NCBI GenBank assembly: GCA_047967505.1 | Contig: CM106538.1 | DNA from: Dipteris shenzhenensis | Lineage: Eukaryota; Polypodiophyta; Polypodiopsida; Gleicheniales | Strand: one strand, 5' to 3' | DNA length: 64,000 nucleotides | In this document: positions 45,002 through 58,147 of the stretch, piece by piece | Layout: every line of letters begins with the position of its first letter | Numbering within the stretch: position 1 is the stretch's first letter | The notes under the pieces: generated by a model | Told to the model about the DNA's origin: nothing | What the model saw: the letters and a program-made list of their open reading frames with translations, nothing else | The model's database searches: none | Position numbers and translations under genes: made by a program

Positions 45002-46282
45002 TGTAGATCAGTGAGGCTGAGTACCAACACATACATAGACTAGACTTATGGCCCTCTGACTAAATGGAAAAGGTTTCTAATCCCTCTAAATCTTTAGATG
45101 ATCTCTCATTGTCACACATATAAAAAGTTACACGAAGGTCTCCATACTGTTAGACATCTAGTCCTCCCTTGTTTACACATTACTTGAGATAGGTGTAGTA
45201 TTTTTTTCCTATCTCACTTTATTTCTATAGTTGTTTGGGGGGCTTTGCAAGGGCACATTCTCAAGGACAATAATTGGATGAAGGGCTAGCCATCTACAAG
45301 CTTAATCGAGGCTTGGTAAAGGCCACATTTAGGCCAAGAAAGAGGATATATTGGGGCTTGTTTGGACAACCAACCACCTAAACCTTAGGTTGGGTTAACC
45401 AACCAAATAGGTTAGGTTAAGATTATTAGAACAACTAGGCCTGGTTGGCTTGACAGACTAGATGATGAATCAATTTGACCTTTCCACCTTAGAAAAATGG
45501 CACTACTCGCCCTTGTATTCAATCTTTCCACTTGAGATTAATCTTAACTGTAAGAGGAGGCACTTTCACCTCATGGTTGCCATGTGAAACACACTAAGTA
45601 TCTATGAGTCCAAGGGTGTGTTTTTTTGGTTTTCAAGCAAAATTTGTAGCACAACCAATTCAGACTCTTGTCAATCAAGCACCCTCTGATTTGTGATACT
45701 TATAGGTGTTGAGGCTTTGGAATGACTTTAAAGTAGGACGTGGATTCTTGAAACAATTTTATGTTGAATCATCAACTATCAAAGATTCAATCATCTAAAC
45801 ACTTTGAAAATGGCCCAAAAATAATGCAAACACATACAAAATTGGCTTATCTATTCTAGGTATTGTCTTTAATCCCTTTTACATTTGATAACACTTTGGC
45901 TAAAAAGATGGCCTTTTAATTTATATTCTTGTTGTGGAAATGTTTCCTCAACTAGCCGCTTAACTTCTCTTGCTACACACAACTCCAGATGTAAACCGTG
46001 AAATTGTCCAAGCACTATTCATCGTTTTGGATACATACTGGCTCACACTTGTTGAATTGCACATCTACCATTCAAGTTGTGTACCTTGGAATTGGGGCAC
46101 TTTTCCTTAAGGAAAATAGTAGTACACCATTCAAGTCTTGTATAAGGGCTCTGAGACAACAAGTTGAAGGAATTGAAGTCTATATACAAACAAAAACAAA
46201 AATTTATGATTCTAATAGCGCATTTCCACATCAAGCATAAGAATGTGATGTCGTAGCCTATATAGGGTCTAAACACAGCTCA
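45002..46282. other. Non-coding, nothing recognised
   Basis: GGTTAGGTTAAG-like words cluster at 45390-45430. No frame or transposon end is supported. Confidence 0.5.
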
Positions 46283-46400
46283 AGGCTACATGTCCTATGT
46301 GAACTAGGGCTAGACACCTCAATAGGACTAAGTGTCCTAAGTGAAGTAGGACTAGATGTCTCAATAGGACTAAGTGTCCTAACTAGGCTATAAGGCATAC
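46283..46400. repeat. Tandem repeat, unit ~49 bp, about 2.4 copies
   Basis: TGTCTCAATAGGACTAAGTGTCCTAA and GTGAANTAGGNCTAGA alternate at 46290-46390. Confidence 0.88.
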
Positions 46401-46519
46401 CAAGGCTAAATGGCAATATACATTGGGCCAGAGAGGACCCTCAACCTATCTCAATCCTTATTCTAGATTTTGGTAAGGCATGTGCTAGGGTGGAGTGTTC
46501 ATTTCTAGAGGTCACTCTC

Positions 46520-47000
46520 CAGAGGATAGACTTTTTACGCAGATGGATTCTTGGGATTTGTTTATGTATGGAGAGAGTACAACCAGATGCTCATTGGCAA
46601 TCACTAGTCTAGAGAAAATTCCCCCTAGGTAAGTATAGGATTGCAAAATCTCCACTGGATCCCCTCGATATGTGAACTATGTCTATGAAGTACTACCCAT
46701 GAGATTTTGCAAGTCATGACCTTGGTCTTACCAAGTTTGGCTTTCAAGTCTCTCTCCCTACAAAGCACCTCTACGGCCTCTAGATGTCTCTGTTGTCATG
46801 CTATCGAAGAATGATGACTATATCATCCATGTATATTAGTATCTGTATCATCCAATCAACAAGCAATGATCCCTCACGTCCTAGGCAATTTAATGAAGGT
46901 CATGATTCATCAATGTAGAGCCCAAAGAGTGTTGGTGAGAGGGTGAATCCTTGCTTCTCTCTGATTTTTCTCTCAATCAAGGCCCACACTCTATTGTGCC
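46520..47000 (-). pseudogene. LINE reverse-transcriptase remnant
   Basis: Reverse transcriptase of a non-LTR retrotransposon, minus strand, badly broken. From about 46987 it reads KQGFTLSPTLFGLYIDE (motif around the conserved GxPLSPxLF), then ILIYMDDIVIIL at about 46850-46815, the catalytic (F/Y)xDD box with Met in place of the usual Ala. After shifts it reads LCRERDLKAKLGKTKVMTCK (46770-46710) and FTYRGDPVEILQSYTYLG (46670-46617), the typical thumb segment. No endonuclease domain or poly(A) tail is found. Enough motifs occur in the right order to be confident of the RT assignment. Confidence 0.82.
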
Positions 47001-48840
47001 CATTGTGCATGATGGGATACCATGAGACATCACAATGTCATTATTCTAAGATAGTTCCCCAACCCCTTACCAACAAAGACCACTACTGACATTTCCTACA
47101 CCTTCAAACCCATCCAATCAGGGACAATTAGCCATACAAGGAGCCATCCCCACCAACCTAGGGCAATTTAGGGCTCAAAATCTCTTGTTACCCCCATCTA
47201 TACTAGCTCCTTAACCACCTCCACCACATATCACTCCTGTGAACTAGGTGTTAGTGGAAGAATTTCCTAGTGATTGGGAGGAACCCAATCACACCCTTAG
47301 TGGGAGTGATTATTCTAAATACAATAACACTACAAATCAGTTTAACTACATAAGTCATTATGTTATGTAGGATGACCAATATATCCTAGTCTACCAAATG
47401 GTTTCTCTCTCTCAAAAGGCGAGGGATATGAACAACTCGACCCAAAGCTACCCACCACAAGGCTAGTGAGTGTCCATAAAAGGCCATGACTAATTAATCA
47501 ACCAATCATGTCTTACAAATTCCCTCCAAATTCCAAGGACCTCACTTTCTCAAAGATTTCCCTTACAAGGATGACCAAAATGCACAACCACATCCAATAT
47601 AGTAGCACCATTATGCTCTAACTATGGAGTGGATCACCTCTATAAGGACTTCACAAAGAAAAGACCCTTTAGAACCATCATTGATGCTATGGCTAGTATT
47701 AATGTGCTAAGTGTTGAGAGAGGCCACGTATCCTTGGTATCCTTGAATGTAATTACAAGGGCCCAAGCAAAGGCACTTAGCAAGGAACTTTGTAAGTATG
47801 CCAACCATAAAAATGAGTTATTATGGCCTTGATGGTAGCTCCTCCTCCTCCTCTTCCAATTCTCCTTCTCCATAGATATCTAGAGAACTACGCATTGGCA
47901 TTAGGTTAGATAGGTGTATTTGTATGAATTTATACTTGATATCTTTGATATTTCATTGACTAATTATCATAGCGTATGTACATTTGCAGTCAGTGATAGT
48001 AGAATATTGTAGAAGAGATCTATTATGAATAATGGATCCAAACTTCTAGGACCATGTGCGCTATTCATAATTAGATAGTATGAGGGAGAAAGGAATAAGA
48101 AAAAATAAGAGGAGAATCTCTACCAATGATTCCAAAATATTTCTCATTTATTGCTTCACTTTGTGAGATCTTCTCCATGTCGTGGTTGTTGGCTCACTCT
48201 TTCTTAGATACAACAATGACTAACCACAAAAGAGACAAAGCTCAAGTTGCCATGTAGGAAGGTTGGAACCAGTTAACTTCTCAAGTTTGGTACACCCTTC
48301 ATGCATAGTCTCCATAATCTTTGCTTTGATACCATCTTAGGAGAGAATTTGTAACCTAGTACAAGCAATAAAAGAAAATTCAAATACACTTCATAGCAGA
48401 GATAGAGTCGCGATCACTTGTAGAACATAAATTGAAATATATTAAAAGACAAAAATGATAGTAGCAACATAGCTAAGCCTCTGCTAACTAATGAGTCTTA
48501 TTGAAGGGATACATTTTAAACCATGAGTCTAATACCTACAATAGTATCAAGCATTACAAGATATAGCAACCAAGAGACAATCATGGGCAGATGGAGTGTG
48601 AAGCCATCCAAAAGTTATAGAGAAGATCTCGCCTCAAATAAAGGACCACAAACCACCAAGAGTCCTAGCTAATTGAGTAAACACCTCCCAAATAATCATC
48701 CATGTAATGCATGCATTTGCCACGTGTTTTACAAATGCATTGGTTGCATTAACCATTTGTAGATCCTCACTGAAGTCTTCTCTTCTCAGATAAGTTCCAA
48801 GAAAGGGACAAGGAGAATGCTAGTTTGCATTTGATGTGTT
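47001..48840. other. Mostly non-coding, with a possible retroelement fragment
   Basis: A plus frame at 47629-47832 contains ERGHVSLVSLNVITRAQAKA; VxTRAQAK is common just before the protease in gypsy-type polyproteins. This single motif is weak evidence. The rest holds nothing recognisable. A primer-site-like GCTTTGATACCA lies at 48323-48334 without a recognisable LTR beside it. Confidence 0.3.
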
Positions 48841-49681
48841 TTGAAGTAGAGGCTCATGCTCTTGATCAAGGGAATGATATTAAGAACTTTTCCCACGACC
48901 TTGCATAGGGTCCTCTATATTGTCATGCATGCCATAGGTATGGTCATTTAGATCTTTGGAATAATTAAAGAGAGTTTTCCTTAGAGCTTTCCTCCTACCG
49001 AGGCTGTTATGGTTCACTTTATAGAAATGGAACCCTAGGGAGTTTAGCTAGCTTTGGGAAATTTTAAGAAAGATATTATAAGGGAATTCCAATTGTTTCT
49101 AAGGTTGATAAGGGAAGGTGTTAACACATGTCCCTTGATCAAGGCTTGGATTTATCACCTTGTGTCATGAAAGGCTATCTAGTGGTGGCAAGTGTGTCAA
49201 AAAAGGCAAGGGAATCTAAAAGGTGTATTGATTCCCATAAGTTTGTTACCATAGTACCTAAGAACAACAAAGAATCAAAGGTTCTTTTGGTAGATAAGTT
49301 TCCCTTCAAGGGGATAGGAGTCAAAATGATGGAGTTAGAGATTTTTGGAACCAAATGATAGGATATGTGTGGATTTTCGTAATATAGCTATGAGAGTTAA
49401 TGAGTCCCTTAGGGAATATATCTAAAGGGTTAAATTATTTATCTATAGGGGAGCTATATCACTGTAGAAAAGTCAATAGGTGTAGCATTTGTACATGGGT
49501 TACCCGAGGGATTGCAATGATTGGTTCATATGCACAACCTTCCACTTTAGATGCTGCCATCGATATTACTAAGGACTTTGACCTCATAATCATCATATGC
49601 AAGCTAGCTGACCTTAAGAGACCAGCAAGGATGGGATGGGCCCTTTGTCTTGCAAAAGAATTAGTGATATTATGGTTATAA
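48841..49681 (+). pseudogene. Possible decayed gypsy-type gag fragment
   Basis: 48920-48950 reads LYCHACHRYGHLDL, resembling a CCHC knuckle that has lost its last Cys. Downstream 49440-49600 reads AICTWV-like and SYAQPSTLDAAIDITKDFD, similar to the (P)xTLxxAxxxA stretch of gypsy gag proteins. Frames are broken and the match is loose. Confidence 0.25.
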
Positions 49682-52600
49682 AAGTTGAGCCTATCAAGGA
49701 CAAGGAAGTAGTGGCTAAGGAATAAAAGGGAGTGGAACTGTTCCCAAAATAGACTTTAGAGGAAATATATTTAATTGAACTACTTGCATATGCTCAAGGA
49801 TCCTTGATGCATGATCTATTAGATGAAGATTATTCTAAGCCTGGGTCCAATGCAAGAGGTTAACTTGGGAATTGTGGCATAGCCAAGATTGGTTAACTTA
49901 GTTGTTACCAAAAATTCAATTGGATACTGAAGGCATAACAGTGTATAGAGATCTAGTAGGTGTGATCTAAAGATGAGTAGAATGGAGGCTATATCTATAA
50001 TTGGGAACTCATTAAAAAAGTCATCCACCTTGTTGAAATGGAAGTTGGTTGCAGTATATGGAAGTTGGTTGCAGTATCTCAAGAGAAGGCAACAAGAGAG
50101 TAGAGGGCTGAGCAGCCCATGAAGGAGGAGGATTTGGCCTTTGTTCCCTTTTGGCTGCTCTAGAGAATGATGACCGAGGATATTTGATGGTGATGTTGGA
50201 TACAATCAATGTAGAAGAGGCCGTAGTATGCATTGAAAGGTTGGTTGAGCTTGTTGAATGGGAGACCACATCTCAGTCAAGGGTCTCATAGCCAAAATCT
50301 ATTCTCTCAAGTATTATGAACCATGAAAATGAAGGGGAGGAAAAGCAACATGTTGCATTAGGCCAAGGTTGCGGTTGGTTTTGAGCCAAAGAGTTCAAAT
50401 CACAAGATTGGAGAAGTAATATTGGGGTGTCTTTATGACATGCTTATAGAAGGCATCTAAAGCCTCAAACGATTGACATTTGAATACAAAGTTTGATCTT
50501 TAGTGGCAGTGCTATATAGACTTGTAGATGGATTCACAAAGGCAACGAGATCATTTTGCTCATAGCTATGTCTTAAGCCTATGCATTCCTTGTTAAGATC
50601 ACTCAAATAATGGGTGTAGTAAATTTGTTAAAACCAATCTAGTGGAATTGGTTGAGGTGTTTCTCACAAAGACATTATAGATTTCCTTTCAACCATCTTG
50701 TTTTGTAGGTAGCAACCTATCTAGGATATTTGAAATGTTATCATTGCTCTTGTTGGTGTTGTTCCTGTTCCCAGTGCTCCAATTGCTACTGGCAACTGTA
50801 ATGATGGGTTTGATGATGATGACATCAAAGATGTCAATATTTTGACTCAATCCACTCAGTACATAATTTTCGGATTATTTTGACTAGTCCAATTTGCCTT
50901 ACAATGTTTCTGTTAAGTTTGACTAGGTCTTGTTAAGTTTAGTTTGTCTTGTCCAGCCCAAAAAGTCTGGTTAAATTCAACTAGGTCATGTTGCAATGCA
51001 ATTGCATCTCCTATTAAGTATATCTCATGTTGAGTTGAGCTATGCCTCATGTTGAGTTGCACTATTTGTTAAATTGAAAGTTTATTAAGAGTTATCACCA
51101 GTTGCTACAAAAGTTATTGAGTTTTTCTTCTCATTTGCCTTGTAGGGCTAGAAAACAATCATCCTCATTGTACTATTCAATATGCTGAGACTATATATCT
51201 TTGAAATTCTTTCTTATTGTTGCTACAATGTTTTAATGGTGGATACAAGTAGTATTGATGGTTTAAAAGTTTTGTGCCTTTATAATTATTGCTTTTGTAT
51301 TGGTTGTCCATAAGATAGATTGTCAGAACGGTTTCTTGTTCAGTATTTTAGTGATGTGGCAAATTCATAAGGGACAATGAATATTCTTGGGGGTGAATGA
51401 TGTAGATGATATGGTTTGCTTAATAGACCCTATTTGTAATTTTTTGCATCTTATGGATGTTTAAGAGGTTGTTTTATTGTTAGTTGGAAGTATGTGTGCA
51501 GTGTTTGTTGCCCTTTGTTTGGTTTCTAAGTTTTTGGCATGGCTGGATGCTCTCAGTAACCATTAGTCTCATTCCTAGTGTGGTATTGCTAGATTATATC
51601 CTAGCCATTGTAGGAAAGGTGGTTGGAAGAGTTAAACCCTCATGGAGTTTTGCATGGTATGGTGCTTGTTATGGGTAGACCTATTCATTAGTTGGAGTCT
51701 AAATGGGAGCATAGAGAGTTTGATGAGCATGGGAATATGGTTTTTTGGGATAGACACTATGTTATGTATAGGGATAAGGGTGAATACTGGTGGAATATTA
51801 GAGTGTATTTTCATCATTGTATGGGGCAATGGTGCTAGTAGACCAGCAGGTCTCTAAATTGGATTTTAGTAGAGATGAGTTGTATGATTGATTGTTGTGG
51901 TGTTTTTCCTTATGATCAAGCATGGAGGGGATTGTCTCTATGTCTGGGTTTTTAGTTGAGAGTGTGAGAGGTGGATGAATGTCCCACATGGTGGTAAGGT
52001 TTGCAATTGAGTGGAGTTCATAGTTGCGAACAAGGGTTGAGGACATGATGAGAGGGTCAAGTTGTTTGCTTGCTTCGTATTTCCATGGGCTACATAGTGT
52101 GTCAGGCTCCTAGCTCCACCTATAAGGGTCTAGGAAATGTTTTGCATCCCTGGGGATAGGTTTTAGCACAATTTAGGTACACTTGCACTGACTTTTCCTT
52201 GTCAATATTTTTATTGAGTCTGCATAGTCCATTTGCTTTTACAGTAGTGCCAGTAGGGGTTGGGTGCACATTTTGTCTTGTTTAGATCATTCTCGCACAT
52301 GTGTTGTGGACATTTTGATGGGTGCCTATCCATTTGCTTGCCATTGAGTGTAGGGAGTGCCTATCCATTTGCCTGCCATTGAGTGCAATGAGATGTTGGT
52401 TTGCCAAAGTGGAGGAGTAATTACTTATGAGGAAGTAAGGCAATGAAGTGTTGGGTGGGTTAGGAATTTTCCTTACAGGTTGTTATGTTGAAGGACTTTC
52501 CATGTGCATTTGTTTTTACGAGGGTCCCAATCCACCTAAAGGGACTACCTTTGTTATTGCACTCAGTAGTGAGATGCCATGCACATTCCCACACTTTCAC

Positions 52601-53904
52601 CTATTGCATGGGGCCATGCATTTTGTTTTGAGATGTTTTTTCTTTTCTTGTGATAGGTTTGTTCATGTTTTGCATATTGAGGTGATGTGGCATTGTTTGG
52701 GACGTGTTGCGTAGTCCTATAGTGAAATTTGAAGGGGTCCCACCTCGCTCGAATGAATCTATCCTTTGTATGAGTCATTTGATTATTTCATGTTACCATT
52801 GATAGTTTGGACTTCATGATCCATATTTGGAGTTCCAAGTGGCGATTGCTAGTTCAGATGTTGCAATGTTTCAAAGGATGTATGTTGATCAGTTTTGGTT
52901 TTTTTATCAATTTGATCCAAATTACTTATGTAGAGTTGTGCCTATTTGCTCCATTTCTATATGTTATATGGTTACCTTGAAATAGTTGCATACTCGAAGT
53001 GAGTCAAGATACCTTAGGTTCAAACCTTGTTTGCCATGCGGATTTGATTTACATTAGTGTGATGCAATTGTTGCCAAAGGGTTAATTATTTCATAGCAAC
53101 CTATTGGTGGTTCTTCGGATTGCTTATTGCAGGTGGAGTCAGATCATTGATTGATCTGACAAATCGACTATGTTGGAGTCTTTTTAGCTAATTTGATGGG
53201 CCGCCCTTTCTCATATTTTGACACCTTTAGGGTCTCATCGGTCCAAATGTGTATGGAAGATGGTTCCAGCAGAGTACAACCAACAAATAGCTTGAGTTTG
53301 CCTATAAAAGGAGGATTGTTTGATTGTGCCCTCCCTTTTGTGTGTTTACTTTATGATCAAAAGTTATCAGACTAATGGTTGAGTGCACTATCGCTTCTCA
53401 TTCTAATCTTTGCACAAGGTGAGTGTCTATTGTTGTTTGCATCAAGCTGAGGTTTGTCATACAAGAATAGAGTATTGAGGACCATGTACCAAACAGTGCT
53501 GAGCCTAAGCAAAATATTGACAGAGGTCCATAAGAATATTTAAATACCACACAAGCTAGTTGGCTCATGCTAGGGACTATTAGTTCAATAGGAGGATTAC
53601 CAAAAGCGAGCGAAGAGAACAGCACTTGAGCCATATATCAATTTCCAACACTTGAGGCATATAGTGGCTTTGCCCACGCAACGTTTCCAGCAACAATCCA
53701 AGCATCAAGCAATCTCATATTCTGTATCCAGAGACATCATGAGGGGTAGAGCCTCTTTTTGGTAGTCTCACTAGCAATATGTATTGAAAAAAAAATGTAT
53801 TCAATTATTATATTCTTCCTTGCTATATGAATGCTCTTAATGCATCCAAATTGTAGAACTACTTCAATACTACTTCTTAGTTATATTGTATAATAACCTC
53901 CATA
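49682..53904. other. Non-coding; a few small duplications
   Basis: Two 23-bp copies of GAAATGGAAGTTGGTTGCAG-type sequence lie at 50036-50080. Two 37-bp copies of GTGCCTATCCATTTGC lie at 52323-52396. CTTGTTAAGTTTGACTAGG-like words recur at 50900-51060. No coding signal is supported. Confidence 0.5.
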
Positions 53905-54256
53905 TGTATGCTCGTGAGACAACAAAAAAGAGACCTGGCAACCCAAAAATGATAGTGCATTGATGCGCTGCCATTTTTGGGCTACTAGGCCTCTTTTTTA
54001 ATGTTTCCTGAACATAAGAACAAGCACTTATGTTCCTTACCTTTCTTTCCAATGGGGGTCTTGATTTTGGGGGTGTATGCCAAAAATTGATAAACAACAT
54101 TATTTGATGCATATAGTTTTATTAAATCGATAAAATAAGCATGAAAACATCTAAATTGGCTCTTGCCATTTGATTTGATGTATGACATGACCCCATTTGG
54201 ATTTGTAATTCCAAAGATATGGGGTCTTACTTTTAGGGCTTGAATGCCTAAAACAG

Positions 54257-54384
54257 GGCAGCGCGTCAATGCGCTGCCTATTTCATACATTTAGGCCTCA
54301 AAAATAGGACTCCATGTAGGACCAAATGAGGTCCTACTTTTGAGGCCTAAATGCATGAAATAGGCAGCACATTGACAAGCTACC
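54257..54384. repeat. Palindrome pair of unit 1 (diverged)
   Basis: The 22-bp sites at 54257-54278 and 54363-54384 carry GCGTCAATGCGC and GCACATTGACAAGC in place of the perfect core. They are the most diverged pair. An even older half-site (GCATTGATGCGCTGCC) lies at 53957. Confidence 0.85.
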
Positions 54385-54534
54385 TATTTCAAGAATTCAG
54401 GTCCTAAAAGTAGGACCCCGTATCTTTGGACTTACAAATCCCAATGGGATCATGTCCTATATCAAATCGAACGGCAAGAGCCAATTTAGATGGTTTTCAT
54501 GCCTGATTTCTCCATCAATCAAAACTGTATGCAT

Positions 54535-54653
54535 AAATATATACATCAAGATATGCATCAATATATGCATCAATATATACATATGTATGTATGTATATAT
54601 ATATATATATATATATAGATACATACATACATACATACATACATGTGTGTGTG

Positions 54654-54707
<54 letters not shown>

Positions 54708-54763
54708 CATATAGATATATATGTATGTATATACATACATATATACATACTTACATACATACA
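54535..54763. repeat. Compound microsatellite of unit 1
   Basis: TATA, (TACA)n, (GT)n, then about 21 CA units (54655-54699), then TATACATA. Similar tracts end units 2 (55250-55424), 3 (55895-56019), 4 (56595-56712), 5 (57305-57452, with a TA run of about 20) and 6 (58055-58190), and one lies in the partial unit (58365-58441). Confidence 0.95.
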
Positions 54764-54974
54764 GCAAAATGGGGATCTTGATTTTGGGAGGGGTATGCCA
54801 AAAATTGATAAACAACATTATTTGATGAATATAGTTTTAGTTGATGGAGAAAATGGACATGAAAACCATCTAAATTGGATCTTGCCATTCAATTTGATAT
54901 ATGACATGACCCCATTCGGATATGCAAGTCCAAAGATACGGGGTGCTACTTTTAGGGTCTGAATGCCTAAAATA

Positions 54975-55102
54975 GGCAACGCGTTAACGCGTTGCCTATT
55001 TCATGCATTTAGGCCTCAAAAGTAGGACCCCATTGGCAACACAATGGGGTCCTACTTTTGAGGCCTAAATGCATGAAATAGGCAGCGCGTTAACGCGCTG
55101 TC
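54975..55102. repeat. Palindrome pair of unit 2
   Basis: 54975-54996 is perfect with the variant arms GGCAAC and GTTGCC. 55081-55102 has the standard core CAGCGCGTTAACGCGCTG with one mismatch outside it. Confidence 0.93.
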
Positions 55103-55300
55103 TATTTCAGGCATTCAGGCATTAAAAGTAGGACCCCGTATCTTTGGACTTACAAATCCAAAATGGGGTCATGTCATATATCAAATCAAACGGCAAGAGC
55201 CAATTTAGATGATTTTCATGTCCATTTTCTCCATATATCAAAATTGTATGCATCAATATATACATCAATATATACAAATATGCATCAACATATACATACA

Positions 55301-55364
<64 letters not shown>

Positions 55365-55723
55365 TGTATGTATGTATGTATGTATGTATGTACATGCATA
55401 TATATACATACATACATACAAACATCAAAAGTAAGACCCCATTGGTTTCCCATGTCATGCATTTTGTTGTCTCTTGAGCATAACAACAAGCACTTGTGTT
55501 CTTTACCTTTCTTTGCAATGGGGGTCTTGATTTCGGGGGGGGTATGCCAAAAATTGATCAACAACATTATTTGATGAATATAGTTTTAGTTGATGGAGAA
55601 AATGGACATGAAAACCATCTAAATTGGATCTTGCCGTTTGATTTGATATATGACATGACCCCATTTGGATATGCAAGTCCAAAGATACGGGGTCCTACTT
55701 TTAGGGCCTGAATGCCTAAGATA

Positions 55724-55745
55724 GGCAGCGCGTTAACACGCTGCC
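55724..55745. repeat. Single palindrome of unit 3
   Basis: One mismatch in the core. The flanks CCTAAGAT and ATCTTAGG are both altered from CCTAAAAT and ATTTTAGG in a matched way. The left and right arms join here directly. Confidence 0.93.
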
Positions 55746-55932
55746 TATCTTAGGCATTCAGGCCCTAAAAGTAGGACCCCATATCTTTGGACTTGCAAAC
55801 CAAATGGGATCATGTCATATATCAAATCGAACGACAAGAACCAATTTAGATGGTTTTCATGTCCATTTTCTCCATATATCAAAATTGTATGCATCAATAT
55901 ATACATATATGCATCAACATATACATATACAT

Positions 55933-55965
<33 letters not shown>

Positions 55966-56318
55966 TATAGATATATATGTATGTATATACATACATATAT
56001 ACATACTTACATACATACGGCAAAATTAGGACCCCGTTGGTTACCTATTTCATGCATTTTGTTGTCTCATGAGCATAAGAACAAGCACTTGTGTTCCTTA
56101 CCTTTCTTTGCAATGGGGGTCTTGATTTTGGGGGGGGTATGCCAAAAATTGATAAACAACATTATTTGATGAATATAGTTTTAGTTGATGGAGAAAATGG
56201 ACATGATAACCATCTAAATTGGATCTTGCCATTCGATTTGATATATGACATGACCCCATTCGGATATGCAATTCCAAAGATACGGGGTGCTACTTTTAGG
56301 GCATGAATGCCTAAAATA

Positions 56319-56446
56319 GGCAGCGCGTTAACGCGCTGCCTATTTCATGCATTTAGGCCTCAAAAGTAGGACCCCATTGTGTTGCCAATGGGGTCCTACT
56401 TTTGAGGCCTAAATGCATGAAATAGGCAGCGCGTTAACGCGCTCCC
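56319..56446. repeat. Palindrome pair of unit 4
   Basis: 56319-56340 is perfect. 56425-56446 ends GCTCCC instead of GCTGCC. Confidence 0.93.
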
Positions 56447-57011
56447 TATTTTAGGCATTCAGGCCCTAAAAGTAGGACCCCGTATCTTTGGACTTACAAA
56501 TCCAAATGGGGTCATGTCATATATCAAATCAAATGGCAAGAGCCAATTTAAATGATTTTCATGTCCATTTTCTCCATATATCAAAATTGTATGCATCAAC
56601 ATATACATCAATATATACATATATGCATCAACATATACATACATACATATATATATATGTATGTATGTATGTATGTACATGCATATATATACATACATAC
56701 ATACATACAAACATCAAAAGTAAGACCCCATTGGTTTCCCATGTCATGCATTTTGTTGTCTCATGAGCATAAGAACAAGCACTTGTGTTCTTTACCTTTC
56801 TTTGCAATGGGGGTCTTGATTTTGGGGGGGTATGCCAAAAATTGATCAACAACATTATTTGATGAATATAGTTTTAGTTGATGGAGAAAATGGACATGAA
56901 AACCATCTAAATTGGATCTTGCTGTTCGATTTGATATATGACATGACCCCATTTGGATATGCAAGTCCAAAGATACGGGGTGCTACTTTTAGGGTCTGAA
57001 TGCCTAAAATA

Positions 57012-57162
57012 GGCAACGCATTAACGCGCTGCCTATTTCATGCATTTAGGCCTCAAAAGTAGGACCCCATTGTGTTGTTAATGGGGTCCTAGTTTTGAGT
57101 CCAATGGGGTCCTACTTTTGAGGCCTAAATGCATGAAATAGGCAGCGCGTTAACGCGCTCCC
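57012..57162. repeat. Palindrome pair of unit 5
   Basis: 57012-57033 has two mismatches and 57141-57162 ends GCTCCC, as in unit 4. The centre has an extra partial copy of the AATGGGGTCCTA block. Confidence 0.93.
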
Positions 57163-57357
57163 TATTTTAGGCATTCAGGCCCTAAAAGTAGGACCCCGTA
57201 ACTTTGGACTTACAAATCCAAATGGAGTCATGTCATATATCAAATCAAACGGCAAGAGCCAATTTAGATGATTTTCATGTCCATTTTCTCCATATATCAA
57301 AATTGTATGCATCAACATATACATCAATATATTTATATATGCATCAACATATACATG

Positions 57358-57406
<49 letters not shown>

Positions 57407-57753
57407 ATGTATGTATGTACATGCATATATATACATACATACATACATACAAACATCAAAAGTAAGACCCCATTGGTTTCCCATGTCATGCATTTTGTTG
57501 TCTCATGAGCATAAGAACAAGCACTTGTGTTCTTTACCTTTCTTTGCAATGGGGGTCTTGATTTTGGGGGGGTATGCCAAAAATTGATCAACAACATTAT
57601 TTGATGAATATAGTTCTAGTTGATGGAGAAAATGGACATGAAAACCATCTAAAGTGGATCTTGCCATTCGATTTGATATATGACATGACCCCATTTGGAT
57701 ATGCAAGTCCAAAGATACGGGGTACTACTTTTAGGGCCTGAATGCCTAAAATA

Positions 57754-57908
57754 GGTAGCGCGTTAACGCGCTACCTATTTCATGCATTTAGGCCTCAAAA
57801 GTAGGACCCCATTGGTTGCCAATGGGGTCCTACTTTTGAGGCGCAACCAATGGGGTCCTACTTTTGAGGCCTAAATGCATGAAATAAGTAGCGCGTTAAC
57901 GCGCTACC
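57754..57908. repeat. Palindrome pair of unit 6
   Basis: Both sites share the changed arms GTAGCGC and GCGCTAC. 57754-57775 is perfect; 57887-57908 has one mismatch at its first base. Confidence 0.93.
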
Positions 57909-58116
57909 TATTTTAGGCATTCAGGCCGTAAAAGTAGGACCCCATATCTTTGGACTTACAAATCCAAATAGGATCATGTCATATATCAAATCAAACGACA
58001 AGAACCAATTTAGATGGTTTTCATGTCCATTTTCTCCATATATCAAAATTGTATGCATCAATATATACATCAATATATACATATATGCATCAACATATAC
58101 ATATACATATATACAT

Positions 58117-58147
<31 letters not shown>

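Noticed and set aside
48323-48334. Primer-site-like GCTTTGATACCA (TGGTATCAAAGC on the minus strand)
   Set aside because: The adjoining sequence lacks a TG/CA LTR end and no partner LTR is visible. Kept only as a note.
52960-53035. Second tRNA-like stretch with GGTTCAAACC
   Set aside because: The B-box-like word is present but no convincing A box or arms pair.
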